Source: Saprospiraceae bacterium
GTDB taxonomy: Bacteria; Bacteroidota; Bacteroidia; Chitinophagales; Saprospiraceae
Length of the DNA stretch: 64,000 nt
Direction: 5' to 3'
Assembly: GCA_029262995.1 (NCBI GenBank)
Contig: JAJCYH010000015.1
Location: 1-64,000, forward strand
Part shown: positions 27,390 to 37,354 of the stretch, in pieces
Layout: every line of letters begins with the position of its first letter
Numbering within the stretch: the first letter of the stretch is position 1
Translations under genes and position numbers: made by a program
The notes under the pieces: model-generated
What the model saw: only the letters and a program-made list of their open reading frames with translations
Told to the model about the DNA's origin: nothing
The model's database searches: none

Positions 27390-27734
27390 TTGAAAGCAAA
27401 TCTGGCTTTGATCATTTGGTCTCTAATAATTGCGGTTAGCTCATTGATTCCAATTCAAAGTAGCGGACCTGAATGCATTCCTCAACTTGATAAGCTAATA
27501 CATGTAATTAGTTATGCTATATTAGCTTTTTTAGCATTGTTAGCGCTAAAATCAAAATCTGACAAAAACAGATTCTGGTTTGTCATAACATGGGTTGTGC
27601 TTTATGGAATATTAATAGAGTGTGCTCAAGCATTGGCAAATACAGGTAGATATTTTGATTATTTTGATATTATTGCTAATATTATTGGCTCCTTAATAGG
27701 GAGTCTAATATTTTTTCTCATATGTAAAAAATGA
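27390..27734 (+). CDS. VanZ-family small membrane protein
   Basis: This 114-residue protein has four predicted membrane helices. Conserved VanZ-like features include IPQLDKLIHVISYAILAFLAL, where Asp-Lys-x-x-His is characteristic, and a late ECAQALANTGRYFDYFDIIAN segment with Asp residues near the last helix. VanZ-like proteins are widespread, and their role outside teicoplanin resistance is not settled. The best start is TTG at 27390. It sits 4 bp before the tonB-like gene, so the two are probably cotranscribed. Confidence 0.85.
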   Translation: MKANLALIIWSLIIAVSSLIPIQSSGPECIPQLDKLIHVISYAILAFLALLALKSKSDKNRFWFVITWVVLYGILIECAQALANTGRYFDYFDIIANIIGSLIGSLIFFLICKK

Positions 27735-27738
27735 TTCT

Positions 27739-28650
27739 ATGGGCGATTTAGAATTAACCTCAGCAGCAACGGCAGTTTCCATACTGGCTTTAGTTGTTCT
27801 GTGCATCGGTGTCATATTTCTCTTTAGAAATATGTTTAAAAAACACGATAATAACAGTTTAACTGAAAAATACAAAGACCATAAATGGAGTTCACCTTTG
27901 GATGCAAGAGCAAAGTATCCTGAAGTTGATGCGTTTGCTTGGACGAGACCACTTTTTTTAATGGGTTTAGCAATAGCTGTAGCAGCTGCATTGGTTGCTT
28001 TTAGCTGGACAACCTATGATAAGGCTGTAAATATTCCCGATGGCGCACTTGATTGGGATGAAGAAATTGAAATTGAACCACCTAGAACGGCAGAACCACC
28101 GCCACCGCCACCACCACCACCACCTCCAATAATTGAAGAGGTGCCAGAGGAAGAGATAGAGGAAGAAGATGAACCAATATTTGAAGATATGACTGTGGAT
28201 GAGGACGATGTTTTTGAACCAGAGCCAGTGGTTGAAGCACCGCCACCACCGCCACCACCGCCACCGCCACCAGCTGAAGAGGAAATCTTTAAAGTGGTTG
28301 AGCAAATGCCTAGATTCCCAGGCTGTGAAGATATTGGTGGTACAGATAAAGAAAAAGAGGAATGTGCAAAGGAAAAAATGTTACAGTACATCTATAAAAA
28401 TCTAAAATACCCTGCAATAGCAAGAGAGAATGGTGTAGAAGGAATGGCAGTACTCCAGTTTGTTGTTTCTGAAAAAGGAGTAGTAACGGATGTAAAAGTT
28501 GTAAGAGATATTGGAGCAGGATGTGGAGATGCAGCCCAAAAGGTTGTTGAAGCCATGAATAATCTGCCGCAAAAGTGGACTCCCGGACGTCAGCGAGGAA
28601 GGCCGGTTAAGGTTCTTTATACACTTCCAGTTAAATTCAGATTGGAGTAA
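27739..28650 (+). CDS. TonB-family energy transducer
   Basis: This 303-residue protein has two hydrophobic segments (SILALVVLCIGVIFLF and LFLMGLAIAVAAALVAFSW). A proline-rich periplasmic spacer follows, with two poly-proline blocks (about residues 118-130 and 169-179) separated by an acidic stretch. The C-terminal TonB domain (about 195-303) has YPAIARENGVEGMAVLQFVV and PVKVLYTLPVKFRLE. It transmits proton motive force to outer-membrane TonB-dependent receptors, and the SusC in this window is a candidate partner. The extra N-terminal helix is a common Bacteroidota variant. A strong terminator follows the stop. Confidence 0.93.
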   Translation: MGDLELTSAATAVSILALVVLCIGVIFLFRNMFKKHDNNSLTEKYKDHKWSSPLDARAKYPEVDAFAWTRPLFLMGLAIAVAAALVAFSWTTYDKAVNIPDGALDWDEEIEIEPPRTAEPPPPPPPPPPPIIEEVPEEEIEEEDEPIFEDMTVDEDDVFEPEPVVEAPPPPPPPPPPPAEEEIFKVVEQMPRFPGCEDIGGTDKEKEECAKEKMLQYIYKNLKYPAIARENGVEGMAVLQFVVSEKGVVTDVKVVRDIGAGCGDAAQKVVEAMNNLPQKWTPGRQRGRPVKVLYTLPVKFRLE

Positions 28651-28671
28651 GATCCATTCAATAATAATAAG

Positions 28672-28704
28672 AAAGTCTGCAATTTATTGCGGACTTTTTT
28701 TTTT
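28672..28704 (+). terminator. Intrinsic terminator after tonB-like gene
   Basis: An 11-bp stem (AAAGTCTGCAA with TTGCGGACTTT, one U-G pair) with loop TTTA is followed by a run of eight or more T. It lies 22 bp after the tonB stop and ends the gltA-to-tonB run. Confidence 0.9.
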
Positions 28705-28789
28705 GCGTAAGCTAAAACAAGAGATATTTGGCCATTTTAGAATCAAACCAAGCTTTTGTGCGTTATATATTTTTTATACATTGGTTCTT

Positions 28790-30595
28790 ATGAAGAAATT
28801 ATTGTTTTCAAGTTTTGTATTTCTAATTTCCTTTAATCTGACTGCTCAAGATTTGAGGCTTGCAGATCAGTATTATAATTCGGGAGAATATGAAAAGGCT
28901 GCCAGTATTTATAAACATTTGTATGAGGCTCAACCTAATAGCTATTACTATTATGGCAAGTATATTGAGTCATTATTGTCTCTTGACAAATATGCAGAGG
29001 CTGAAGCAAGTATTAGAGAACAGATATCTAAGCGACCTAGCAATATGGAACTATATGTAAGTTTGGGCAACTTATATGAAAGACAATATATGCCTGAAAA
29101 AGCAGACGAATCTTACAGGCAGGCCATTGATAATATACCTCCCAATATTTCCGTCATTAGCAACTTGGGTCATGCATTCTTAAGATTAGCCAAATATGAT
29201 ATGGCGATAGAAGCTTTTCAAAAAGGCAGTACCTTGATAGGCAATGAACAAATATTTTCATATTCATTAGCCGACCTATACAAAAGGAAAGGAGATAAAG
29301 TTAATATGATTAAATACTATATCATATATGCGGCTCAGAACCCTAATCAAATAGAAAGGCATAAGACACAATTTCAAAGAAGCTTGACTACAGAAGAAGA
29401 CCTTGAAGAGATGCGGAAGCAACTTTATGAAAGGATACAAGCAGAGGAGAACGATGAAGTGTACCTTGAATTATTAGAGTGGGTATTTATTGAAAAAGGA
29501 GATTATTATAGTGCATTTAGGCAGGCAAGGTCACTCGATAGAAAATATAATGAAGGTGGACTTAGAGTTAAGGATATTGGAGATATAGCCTATCAGTCTG
29601 GTGATTATGAGACTGCGATAAAGGCATTTGAATATATTTCCCAAGGCAAATCGTTGAACAATTCACTATATGTAGATTCAAAAAGATCTTTGCTAAAGGC
29701 AAAAAGAAGTAAAGTCACTCGAAATTATAATTACACACAAGCAGATCTAGATACCTTACAGTTGGAATATGAGTCCTTTATAGATGAGTTTGGTGTTAAT
29801 GGCTTAACGCAAAATTTGGTAAAGGAATATGCGGATTTTTTGGCTCTTTACAAAAATGATTTGAATTCTGCGATTAAAATTTTAAATCAACTGATATCCT
29901 TAGAGAGCATTAATAATTATGTAAAGGCAGATTCTAAAATTTCTTTGGCTGATTATTATTTGATGATTGGTGAGATATGGGAGGCGACACTTTTATACTC
30001 ACAAGTAGAAAAAGATTTTACCGAGGAGTATATGGGAGAGGTTGCAAGATTTAAAAATGCTCAACTATTTTACTTTGCAGGAAACTTTGAATGGGCACAG
30101 GAACAATTCAATATTTTAAAGTCTGCAACATCAAGACTGATCTCTAATGATGCTATTGATTTATCTGTATTTATTATGGACAATATGGGTCTGGATACTA
30201 CAGATATCCCATTGAAAATGTTTGCAGAAGCTGAACTTTTGACGGTTCAGAACAAGTATGATGAATCATTTTTAAAACTGGATTCAATAAATTTACTTTA
30301 TCCTGACCATTCGCTTGTGGATGATATATTATATCAGAAAGCCAATCTTTATGTAAGGTTGAAAGAATATAGTAAGGCAGAAGAACTTTATACCAAAGTA
30401 TTTACAGATTACCCCGAAGACATAAGAGCAGACAATTCAATGTTTTTGCTCGCTGAAATTTATGAGAATCAATTGGAAAGGCGAGAAGATGCAAAATTAT
30501 TATATGAAAAATTATTTATAGATTTTTCAAGCAGCACTTTTGCGGTAGAAGCTCGTAAGCGTTACAGAATCCTAAGAGGAGATAACCTTCAATAA
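28790..30595 (+). CDS. Secreted tetratricopeptide-repeat protein
   Basis: This 601-residue protein has a signal peptide (MKKLLFSSFVFLISFNLTAQ) and at least eight TPR-like helical hairpins, for example YYNSGEYEKAASIYKHLYEA near residue 29 and KANLYVRLKEYSKAEELYTK near the end. ATG at 28790 is preferred: an upstream in-frame TTG at 28703 lies inside the tonB terminator and would bury the signal peptide. TPR proteins of this kind act as periplasmic scaffolds, but no partner is evident. It is followed 14 bp later by a DUF4286 gene. Confidence 0.85.
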   Translation: MKKLLFSSFVFLISFNLTAQDLRLADQYYNSGEYEKAASIYKHLYEAQPNSYYYYGKYIESLLSLDKYAEAEASIREQISKRPSNMELYVSLGNLYERQYMPEKADESYRQAIDNIPPNISVISNLGHAFLRLAKYDMAIEAFQKGSTLIGNEQIFSYSLADLYKRKGDKVNMIKYYIIYAAQNPNQIERHKTQFQRSLTTEEDLEEMRKQLYERIQAEENDEVYLELLEWVFIEKGDYYSAFRQARSLDRKYNEGGLRVKDIGDIAYQSGDYETAIKAFEYISQGKSLNNSLYVDSKRSLLKAKRSKVTRNYNYTQADLDTLQLEYESFIDEFGVNGLTQNLVKEYADFLALYKNDLNSAIKILNQLISLESINNYVKADSKISLADYYLMIGEIWEATLLYSQVEKDFTEEYMGEVARFKNAQLFYFAGNFEWAQEQFNILKSATSRLISNDAIDLSVFIMDNMGLDTTDIPLKMFAEAELLTVQNKYDESFLKLDSINLLYPDHSLVDDILYQKANLYVRLKEYSKAEELYTKVFTDYPEDIRADNSMFLLAEIYENQLERREDAKLLYEKLFIDFSSSTFAVEARKRYRILRGDNLQ

Positions 30596-30609
30596 AAAAG
30601 TTAGGCATT

Positions 30610-30933
30610 ATGAAAAATCCAATTGTCTATAACCTTACCATAAAGATATCCAAAGAAATTTCAAGTGAACTAATTGAGCTTTTAAGTCAGCAGATTCTTC
30701 CTTTTTGTACGGATGGCAAATCGATCACTTCCAGTCAAATCAATAGGATATTAGTTGGTGATGATGAGGATGAAGAAACTATAGCAGTGCAATTCATTTA
30801 TCCTAATGGAAATATTTTCCAAGAGCAAAGGTTGAGGACTATGGCCAAATTTTTAGGAATGGTTGACGATGAATACAGGGGCAAATATGTCTACTTTGCC
30901 ACTCATATGGAATTACTGCACTTACAACACTAA
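30610..30933 (+). CDS. DUF4286 family protein
   Basis: This 107-residue protein fits DUF4286: an N-terminal YNLTIKISKEI strand, a central AVQFIYPNGNIFQEQ, and a C-terminal KYVYFATHMELLHLQ that matches the family ending. The fold is probably ferredoxin-like (an ABM/Dabb-like alpha-beta sandwich). It is cytoplasmic with no catalytic motif visible. The function is unknown. It lies between the TPR gene (14 bp) and an MFS gene (17 bp) on the same strand. Confidence 0.8.
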   Translation: MKNPIVYNLTIKISKEISSELIELLSQQILPFCTDGKSITSSQINRILVGDDEDEETIAVQFIYPNGNIFQEQRLRTMAKFLGMVDDEYRGKYVYFATHMELLHLQH

Positions 30934-30950
30934 TTTTCCATAAATAATTA

Positions 30951-32228
30951 TTGATTCTGAATCGAATAGCACTTATACTGGTTTTTATTGCTAATGCCAT
31001 TTCTGGTATAGCACAAGGAATGAGTATGATTGCAATACCTTGGTACTTCGCCCAGAAGGATCAACTTGCCATGTTTGGTATTGTCTATATTATCACAAAT
31101 GTCGTTTCCTTGTTTTGGATGCCTCTTAGTGGTACCATAATTGACAAATACAACAGAAAGCATGTCTTTCTCTTTATCGCACTCTTTGGTGGTCTAATAT
31201 TAAGTGGAATTACGCTGTTAGGGTTTGAAATGGGCACTTTACCTCTTATGGTGGTTGGATGTGTGTTTATGTTAACTTTTCTAAATTATAATATTCACTA
31301 TCCATGTTTGTATGCCTTTGTTCAGGAAATTACAGAACCCAAGTATTACTATAAAATTAGTTCCTTATTGGAAATTGTTGGTCAGATAACTACCATTTCA
31401 GCTGGAGCTGGCGCAACATTATTGTTGGAAGGAACAACAAATGGTTTTTTGGAAATATTTGGTTTATCCTTTTACCTAGGTTTTGATATCAGTCCTTGGC
31501 AAATTCATGAAATATTTGCCATTGATGCTTTAACTTATTTTATAGGGTTTTTTATCATTCTAATGATTCGATATGTTCCGGTTGTTGTAAGAAGGACGGA
31601 AACGGGAAATATGTTTGAAAGATTAAAAATGGGGTATTCTTATCTTATGGATAACAAGCACGTATTAATTTTTGGAGTTTTATCCTTTATGGTATTTCTA
31701 GCGATGTTATTGGAGGCCTTTTATCTAGGAGTGTCCTATGTAAGTAATCATTTACATGAAAGTGGAGATGTCTATGCCAATTCGAAGATGGCCTATTCTC
31801 TTGGTGCAATTTTTATAGGATTGACGATTAGACATTTGTTTAGGCTTATCAATATACCACTTGTCATTATTGTTATGACATTTGTAGCCGGTGGTATTTT
31901 TTTAAGTTTGTCTTTATCCAATTCATTAATTGTATTTTTCAGTATGATGGTTCTATTAGGGATAACCAATGCTGGCGTAAGGGTAGCTCGTATGAGTTAT
32001 TTATTTAAAAATGTTGAAAACCAGTTTTTTGGGAGGGCGGGCAGCATTTTTTTTATTGTTAATGTGATTATGAGGATACTTCTGTTAAGTATCTTTTCGC
32101 TTGCATTTTTTCAAAAAGGCAACCACGTTATATATGCTTACTGGATTCTAGCAGTTATATTATTTGGGTCATCAATTTTAATGATCCGATATTACAAGAG
32201 GTTTGATCTTGGACTTAGTAATGATTAA
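30951..32228 (+). CDS. MFS transporter (EntS-like)
   Basis: This 425-residue protein has about 11-12 transmembrane helices. The loop 2-3 motif of the major facilitator superfamily is visible as GTIIDKYNRKHVFLFIAL, and a related segment occurs in the second half (NAGVRVARMSYLF). The layout fits the enterobactin-exporter-like MFS_3 group. The first helix begins straight after a TTG start at 30951; no ATG gives a complete helix 1. The substrate is unknown. It is followed 29-41 bp later by a site-2 protease. Confidence 0.85.
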   Translation: MILNRIALILVFIANAISGIAQGMSMIAIPWYFAQKDQLAMFGIVYIITNVVSLFWMPLSGTIIDKYNRKHVFLFIALFGGLILSGITLLGFEMGTLPLMVVGCVFMLTFLNYNIHYPCLYAFVQEITEPKYYYKISSLLEIVGQITTISAGAGATLLLEGTTNGFLEIFGLSFYLGFDISPWQIHEIFAIDALTYFIGFFIILMIRYVPVVVRRTETGNMFERLKMGYSYLMDNKHVLIFGVLSFMVFLAMLLEAFYLGVSYVSNHLHESGDVYANSKMAYSLGAIFIGLTIRHLFRLINIPLVIIVMTFVAGGIFLSLSLSNSLIVFFSMMVLLGITNAGVRVARMSYLFKNVENQFFGRAGSIFFIVNVIMRILLLSIFSLAFFQKGNHVIYAYWILAVILFGSSILMIRYYKRFDLGLSND

Positions 32229-32269
32229 TTAATTCATATAATGAAAAGTATAGTAAGTTGTTAAATCGT

Positions 32270-32998
32270 ATGTTAAAGATTGGCAGTTTGTTGGGTGTAC
32301 CGATCAAGTTACACTGGAGTTTTTTCCTTATTATTTTATTGATTGTTTATGTAAGTCTGGAAAGAGATTTGAATGGTTTGCAAATTTTCAGTTTTATTCT
32401 ATTGGTTCTGATTTTATTTCTTTGCGTTTTATTACATGAGCTAGGTCATGCTCTTGGTGCTAAGAAAGTTGGCATTAAAGCAAATGATATTATTATCAGT
32501 CCGATAGGTGGATTAGCAAGAATAGAGTCTATGGCTCAATACCCTAAAAAGGAGCTCTTTATTGCCTTGTGTGGTCCCATGGTCAATTTTGTTTTGGCCA
32601 TTGTACTTTTCATATATTTATATTTTATTCAAGGACAGCAAATGTCTTTTGATCCTTTTGCCACGATGGACTTTATAAGTATTCCTGCGCTTCTTTATTA
32701 TTTGTTGTTTATCAACACATTATTGTTTGCTTTTAATTTGATTCCTGCCTTTCCTATGGATGGCGGGCGGATTTTAAGGGCATTACTTTCTATGAAATAC
32801 AGTTCAGTTAAGGCTACATTTATTGCATCTGTTATAGGAAAGCTACTAGCAGTTGGTTTCTTTATTTTGGCCTTTTTTACCCGTTATTATGTATTGATTG
32901 TTATGAGCATTTTCATCTTCACCATGGCCAGTACAGAATATGCAGTTTTAAGAAGACAAGAGCTTGCGGAACGGGAAAAGAATGATCTGGGGAAATAA
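32270..32998 (+). CDS. Site-2 protease family (M50) zinc metalloprotease
   Basis: This membrane protease of about 242 residues has the zinc-binding HELGH motif in CVLLHELGHALGAKKVG and the second ligand motif in FPMDGGRILRALL. Five or six helices are predicted. There is no PDZ or CBS domain, so it is the minimal SpoIVFB/Rv-like M50B type that cleaves substrates inside the membrane. ATG at 32270 is chosen; a TTG at 32258 would add four residues. The target is unknown. A minus-strand terminator overlaps its stop. Confidence 0.92.
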   Translation: MLKIGSLLGVPIKLHWSFFLIILLIVYVSLERDLNGLQIFSFILLVLILFLCVLLHELGHALGAKKVGIKANDIIISPIGGLARIESMAQYPKKELFIALCGPMVNFVLAIVLFIYLYFIQGQQMSFDPFATMDFISIPALLYYLLFINTLLFAFNLIPAFPMDGGRILRALLSMKYSSVKATFIASVIGKLLAVGFFILAFFTRYYVLIVMSIFIFTMASTEYAVLRRQELAEREKNDLGK

Positions 32999-33035
32999 AA
33001 AAAGCCGGTCCTAGTTTTCCCCCTACGAACCGGCC
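32997..33035 (-). terminator. Intrinsic terminator for the minus-strand permease operon
   Basis: Read on the minus strand, GCCGGT plus two more pairs forms an 8-9-bp stem with ACCGGC around a 15-base loop, followed by seven T. It lies about 140 bp after the permease stop, and its T-run touches the stop codon of the convergent protease gene. Confidence 0.75.
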
Positions 33036-33177
33036 TGAAGAAGATCTTAACACATAAGAATACCTCTCCAATAATCTGAACAATTCTATACAAGCAGATA
33101 TCTTGCCAAAGTTGAAATAAAGGGCAAAAACGTGTAAAAATTCTTACTTTTTTAAGGGAGGTCCTTGAAATCGAGGA

Positions 33178-34401
33178 TTATACCTGTGATTTAAGCACTA
33201 AATTTTCTTTGGATGCCTTGTTGGCGGGTAAAAATGAGGCAAGAATACCTATTGAAATAACGGTAATTGCAACAATTCCGAAATCCTTTAACTTGAGCCG
33301 AACAGGATAGGAATCTATCAGAAATCCTTCTGGGATACCTATTATACCAAAGTTTTTTTGTAAGTAATAGGCTACAATGGCAAGGATAAACCCTAGAACT
33401 ATCCCAATCAGGGTAATCAGGAAACCAAGGTTTAAAAAGAGGGATTTAATTTCACTGCTATCATAACCTAATGCTTTAAGCACAGAGATGTCCTTTCTTT
33501 TGTCCAGTACGATCATCCATAAAGCCCCTACTAGATTAAAAGCGATTAAGAGCATAGTCATTCCAGCAATGAGAAAACTGAACCATTTTTCAATTTCCAT
33601 TACCTTGAGATAGGCTTCATCTTGCTGGTATCTATTTTTTACTTTGTAATCCTTTCCAAGTATGGATTTAATTTTTGCTTGGATGTTATCACTGTTCCCC
33701 TTTTGTGATAATTTGATCTCCAATGCACTGTAACTATTTTCCTGATCAACAAGGTTTTGTACAAAGTTGATGTTGGTGATTAAGTATTGATAATCGGTTT
33801 CTCCTCTTACCGAAAACACTCCAGCAGGATATAGGTCTTTGGCAATAAACTCTTTGGCACCAATGATCTTTTGTTTTTTCTGGGGCATATACACCGTAAG
33901 TGGTGTAATTCTGTCTTGAACGTTTAAAGTTAATTTTTTTCTAAGTCCTGCACCAATTATAGCATACTCGATATTATCTTTATTTAATATGTAGCTACCA
34001 CTTATTACCAATGAGTCAAGTCGGGTGACATTTATGTAATTTGTGTCAACGCCCTTGATGGTGCCAATTTCTTTACTTCCTTTATATTCAAAGAGAGAAA
34101 CTTCTTCGATTGTTTTTGATACGCTTGCGATACCTTCTATTTCATTTATTTGCAGAAGGGTTTCTTCTGGAAGATTGAAAAATTTACCTTCATAAGGTAT
34201 AACCTTTAAGTCTGGATTAAAGGCATTAAAAAGGCCTGACAAGAGTCCTTCAAAACCATTGAATACACTCAATATTAATATTAGGGCTGCGGTACCAATT
34301 GAAATGCCAAATATGGAGATACCTGTTATAATATTTATTGAGTTGGTAGACTTTTTACCAAACAGATACCTTCTTGCTATATCTACAGATAATATTGACA
34401 T
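33178..34401 (-). CDS. FtsX/LolC-LolE-like ABC transporter permease
   Basis: This 407-residue protein has an N-terminal transmembrane helix (SIFGISIGTAALILILSVFNGF), a large periplasmic MacB-PCD-like domain (about 50-260) and three C-terminal helices of the FtsX type (SFLIAGMTMLLIAFNLVGALWMIVLDKRKDI, where DKRKDISVLKALG is characteristic). This matches LolC/E, which extracts lipoproteins from the inner membrane together with the LolD ATPase. No ATPase is adjacent. It follows the GH3/serine hydrolase gene by 2 bp, so the two are probably cotranscribed. Confidence 0.9.
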   Translation of the reverse strand: MSILSVDIARRYLFGKKSTNSINIITGISIFGISIGTAALILILSVFNGFEGLLSGLFNAFNPDLKVIPYEGKFFNLPEETLLQINEIEGIASVSKTIEEVSLFEYKGSKEIGTIKGVDTNYINVTRLDSLVISGSYILNKDNIEYAIIGAGLRKKLTLNVQDRITPLTVYMPQKKQKIIGAKEFIAKDLYPAGVFSVRGETDYQYLITNINFVQNLVDQENSYSALEIKLSQKGNSDNIQAKIKSILGKDYKVKNRYQQDEAYLKVMEIEKWFSFLIAGMTMLLIAFNLVGALWMIVLDKRKDISVLKALGYDSSEIKSLFLNLGFLITLIGIVLGFILAIVAYYLQKNFGIIGIPEGFLIDSYPVRLKLKDFGIVAITVISIGILASFLPANKASKENLVLKSQV

Positions 34402-34403
34402 TC

Positions 34404-37328
34404 TTAATTATGCTTTTTGATGATGGCATTATAAAAAACAGACTGAACCTTTGGTCTGTAATTTTCTTTTGCAAAAATGTAGTTATCCATACTGGGGTAG
34501 GTTCGATTTGCCAACATTATAAAAATAAGATCTTCATCGGGATCTGCATATACAGATATGCCTGTAAATCCTAAATGACCAAAAGCATTCGAGGAGGCTT
34601 CTTCAGCTATATTGAGGGTTTTTTCGGGATCTAGTTCTTTCATGTCAAAGCCAAGTCCTCTTCTTGATGACTTATAATATCTACGTGTAAATTTCTGAAC
34701 GGTCTGCGGCTTAATGAAGTCATCGCCGCCATAACTACCGCCATTCAATAGCATTTGCATTAAAACAGCTATATCTTTAGCGTTAGAAAACAAACCGGCA
34801 TGCCCTCCCACGCCTCCTAGCATTGCTGCGCCCATATCATGAACATAACCATGCAATACACAACCCCTATAGTAATCGTCTTTTTCGGAAGGGACAATTT
34901 GATTGATATCAAATTTCTCACAAGGATTAAAGCTGGTATGGCTTAAATTAAGTGGAGAATAAAAATTTTCATTTGTATATTGATCTAGAGGTTTTTCTGT
35001 TGTCTTCTCTATCAATTCCTGAAGTAGATAAAATCCCAGATCGCTATAGCGATAATCTCTTGTATCTCTTAATTTGCAGTTATATATCAATTGATGTATA
35101 CTATCTCTCCAATCGGATCGCAGAAACAAGTTATTGCACACTTTAATATCAAAGCTATCGGATCCTATTTCTCTGTAATATTGCGCTAGGCGTTTATAAG
35201 ATTTTGGTTTTCTTTCAATCGTTCTTTCATAAAAGGGAATCCATCCGGGTAGTCCAGCGTGATGCGCTAAAACATCTTCTAAAATCAAACTAGCCTTATT
35301 AGTCGTTTCGATATGATCAAGATATTTTTCTAATTTTTCATAAAGCTTAACTTTCCCTTCGTCGTAAAGCTTCATAAATGATATAGTTGTTGCAAGTATT
35401 TTTGTTACTGAAGCTACATCATAGATATCGGTGTTTTTTACTTTAATTCTTCCATCTGGAGTATGATTGCCATAAGATTTATGAAAGAATATTTTACCAT
35501 TCCTTGCTGCTAGAATCTGACATCCAGGAGAAGCTTTCTTGTCAAGCATATCCTGGACAATTGTATCTATCTTCAATAGGCTATCTGAGGAAATACCAAC
35601 TTGTTCAGGTAGGGCATAGCCCAATCTAAACAAACCCGTTCGTTCAATTCCGCTTTTGATGGTATATTTTTCATTTACTGTCACAGGTAATTTTCCCTGT
35701 ATTTTATTGACGCCCAGTATGCTTTGCGCAGTGATATCCTGTACGACTTCATTGTCTTCATAACTGACAATAACAGATTTTAGATCATTAAAATATTCTA
35801 AGGCATAGGGTGTTCCAAAAATGACCAGGATAACATTTTTCTGACTGTTTAATTTATAGATCAAATCAAAAGCATCTTCTGAAATATTAAAATTTCTACT
35901 TTTATAAATGGAGAGATCATGTAAGCTAATGATGACATTATTGTAGGTGCGCAGTGCGTTAATGACTTCTGTTTTTTTATCAGCCGATATGGTTTTGCTA
36001 ATTCTTATATTCTTTTGAATTCCAAAATCTTCAAGCCGAGTTTGAAATGCATTTCCTTTTTCAGCTCCAATGATAAGACTGGCCGTGTTTGGAATATTTT
36101 TATTTGTTAGAGGGACTAAATTTAAATCATCGTTGGCAAGGGTAATAGCCTTTTCATAAAGCTTGTTGATTAGGACAGAATATTTTTTGTCATTTATGTC
36201 CTTATCTATTTGCTCTAAATTATTTACATATCGATTCTGATGTAAATGAATAAAGTACTTAGCTTCCAGTATCTTTTTTACCTTTTTATCTATAATGCTT
36301 TCATGTAATACGCCAGAAATAATAGCATTTTTGAGGGTGGTAAAAGCTTTTTCTATTTCAATAGGTAATAAAAGAATATCGTTGCCAGCCTTTATGGCTT
36401 CCAGTTCCATTTCTCCTGGTTTATAATATTTGGCAATTCCCTTCATCTCCAATCCGTCTGTAAACAAAAGCCCTTCAAAGTTCATTTGCTCCCTTAATAA
36501 TCCAGTGATAATTTTATGTGAGAGAGAACTAGGTCTGTTGGCTTGATCGTCAAGCGCAGGAATTGAAAGATGTGCTGACATCATAGACTTTACGCCTAAT
36601 TGACTTAATACTCTGAATGGCATAAGTTCCAGGCTGTCAAGTCTTTGTTTGTTATGAGAAATAACGGGAAGGTCATAGTGTGAATCTACATTGGTATCGC
36701 CGTGACCAGGAAAATGCTTTGCACATGCAATCACAGAATTATCTTGCAGCCCCTTCATGTAGGCATAGGACTTGGTCGCAACATTATAAATGTCCTCTCC
36801 AAATGACCTATTATGTATTACTGGGTTTTCAGGATTATTATTAACGTCAACAACAGGGGCAAAATTGATATGTGATCCTATTCTGCGCAACTGATTTGCA
36901 ATGTCTTCACCCATTTTGTAAATAAGTGTATTGTCTTTGATTGCACCAAGGGTTAACTGTTTAGGGTAACTTAATGCAGGTCCTTTAAGTCGCATGCCAA
37001 GTCCCCATTCTGCATCCATGGCGATCATTAATGGTGTTTTGGATAACTTTTGATAAATATTGCTTAGTTCTGCTTGTTTGGTTGCTGTTCCCTGAAAAAA
37101 GCATAATCCTCCGACATGAAATTGAGTTATTTGATTTTTAACTGATTCGATATGTTCCTTCCCGAGATTAGAATGAGCTCTGATCATGAATAACTGACCA
37201 ATTTTTTCATCCAGAGTCATGGTATTGAAACAGGAGTCTACCCATGATGATTGATCTCGAACCTGGGCAAGGTTAGATGATGTTAAAGAGAAAAATAAGA
37301 CAATACATAGAAGTATTCGCTGGAACAT
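34404..37328 (-). CDS. Glycoside hydrolase family 3 fused to a beta-lactamase-fold serine hydrolase
   Basis: This 974-residue secreted protein (signal peptide ending near NLA) has two enzyme modules. Residues 30-390 are a GH3 N-terminal TIM barrel with the NagZ-type motif KHFPGHGDTNVDSH and FEGLLFTDGLEMKG (probable nucleophile Asp). Residues 390-580 are a linker-like GH3 C-terminal alpha/beta part. Residues 590-970 are a beta-lactamase/esterase domain with the catalytic SVTK tetrad, YSDLGF and HLGFTGIS. This fusion recurs in Bacteroidota and is thought to act on peptidoglycan or other amino-sugar polymers, but its substrate is not proven. It is the middle gene of a minus-strand operon. Confidence 0.92.
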   Translation of the reverse strand: MFQRILLCIVLFFSLTSSNLAQVRDQSSWVDSCFNTMTLDEKIGQLFMIRAHSNLGKEHIESVKNQITQFHVGGLCFFQGTATKQAELSNIYQKLSKTPLMIAMDAEWGLGMRLKGPALSYPKQLTLGAIKDNTLIYKMGEDIANQLRRIGSHINFAPVVDVNNNPENPVIHNRSFGEDIYNVATKSYAYMKGLQDNSVIACAKHFPGHGDTNVDSHYDLPVISHNKQRLDSLELMPFRVLSQLGVKSMMSAHLSIPALDDQANRPSSLSHKIITGLLREQMNFEGLLFTDGLEMKGIAKYYKPGEMELEAIKAGNDILLLPIEIEKAFTTLKNAIISGVLHESIIDKKVKKILEAKYFIHLHQNRYVNNLEQIDKDINDKKYSVLINKLYEKAITLANDDLNLVPLTNKNIPNTASLIIGAEKGNAFQTRLEDFGIQKNIRISKTISADKKTEVINALRTYNNVIISLHDLSIYKSRNFNISEDAFDLIYKLNSQKNVILVIFGTPYALEYFNDLKSVIVSYEDNEVVQDITAQSILGVNKIQGKLPVTVNEKYTIKSGIERTGLFRLGYALPEQVGISSDSLLKIDTIVQDMLDKKASPGCQILAARNGKIFFHKSYGNHTPDGRIKVKNTDIYDVASVTKILATTISFMKLYDEGKVKLYEKLEKYLDHIETTNKASLILEDVLAHHAGLPGWIPFYERTIERKPKSYKRLAQYYREIGSDSFDIKVCNNLFLRSDWRDSIHQLIYNCKLRDTRDYRYSDLGFYLLQELIEKTTEKPLDQYTNENFYSPLNLSHTSFNPCEKFDINQIVPSEKDDYYRGCVLHGYVHDMGAAMLGGVGGHAGLFSNAKDIAVLMQMLLNGGSYGGDDFIKPQTVQKFTRRYYKSSRRGLGFDMKELDPEKTLNIAEEASSNAFGHLGFTGISVYADPDEDLIFIMLANRTYPSMDNYIFAKENYRPKVQSVFYNAIIKKHN

Positions 37329-37354
37329 AGTTTAAGTTATTTCTTATTAATCTT

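Noticed and set aside
27967-28391. Minus-strand glycine- or tryptophan-rich frames opposite the tonB-like gene
   Set aside because: They are produced by the poly-proline codons of tonB read in antisense and have no independent support.
28703-28789. Upstream TTG start for the TPR protein
   Set aside because: It lies in the terminator hairpin and would place 29 residues before an otherwise normal signal peptide.
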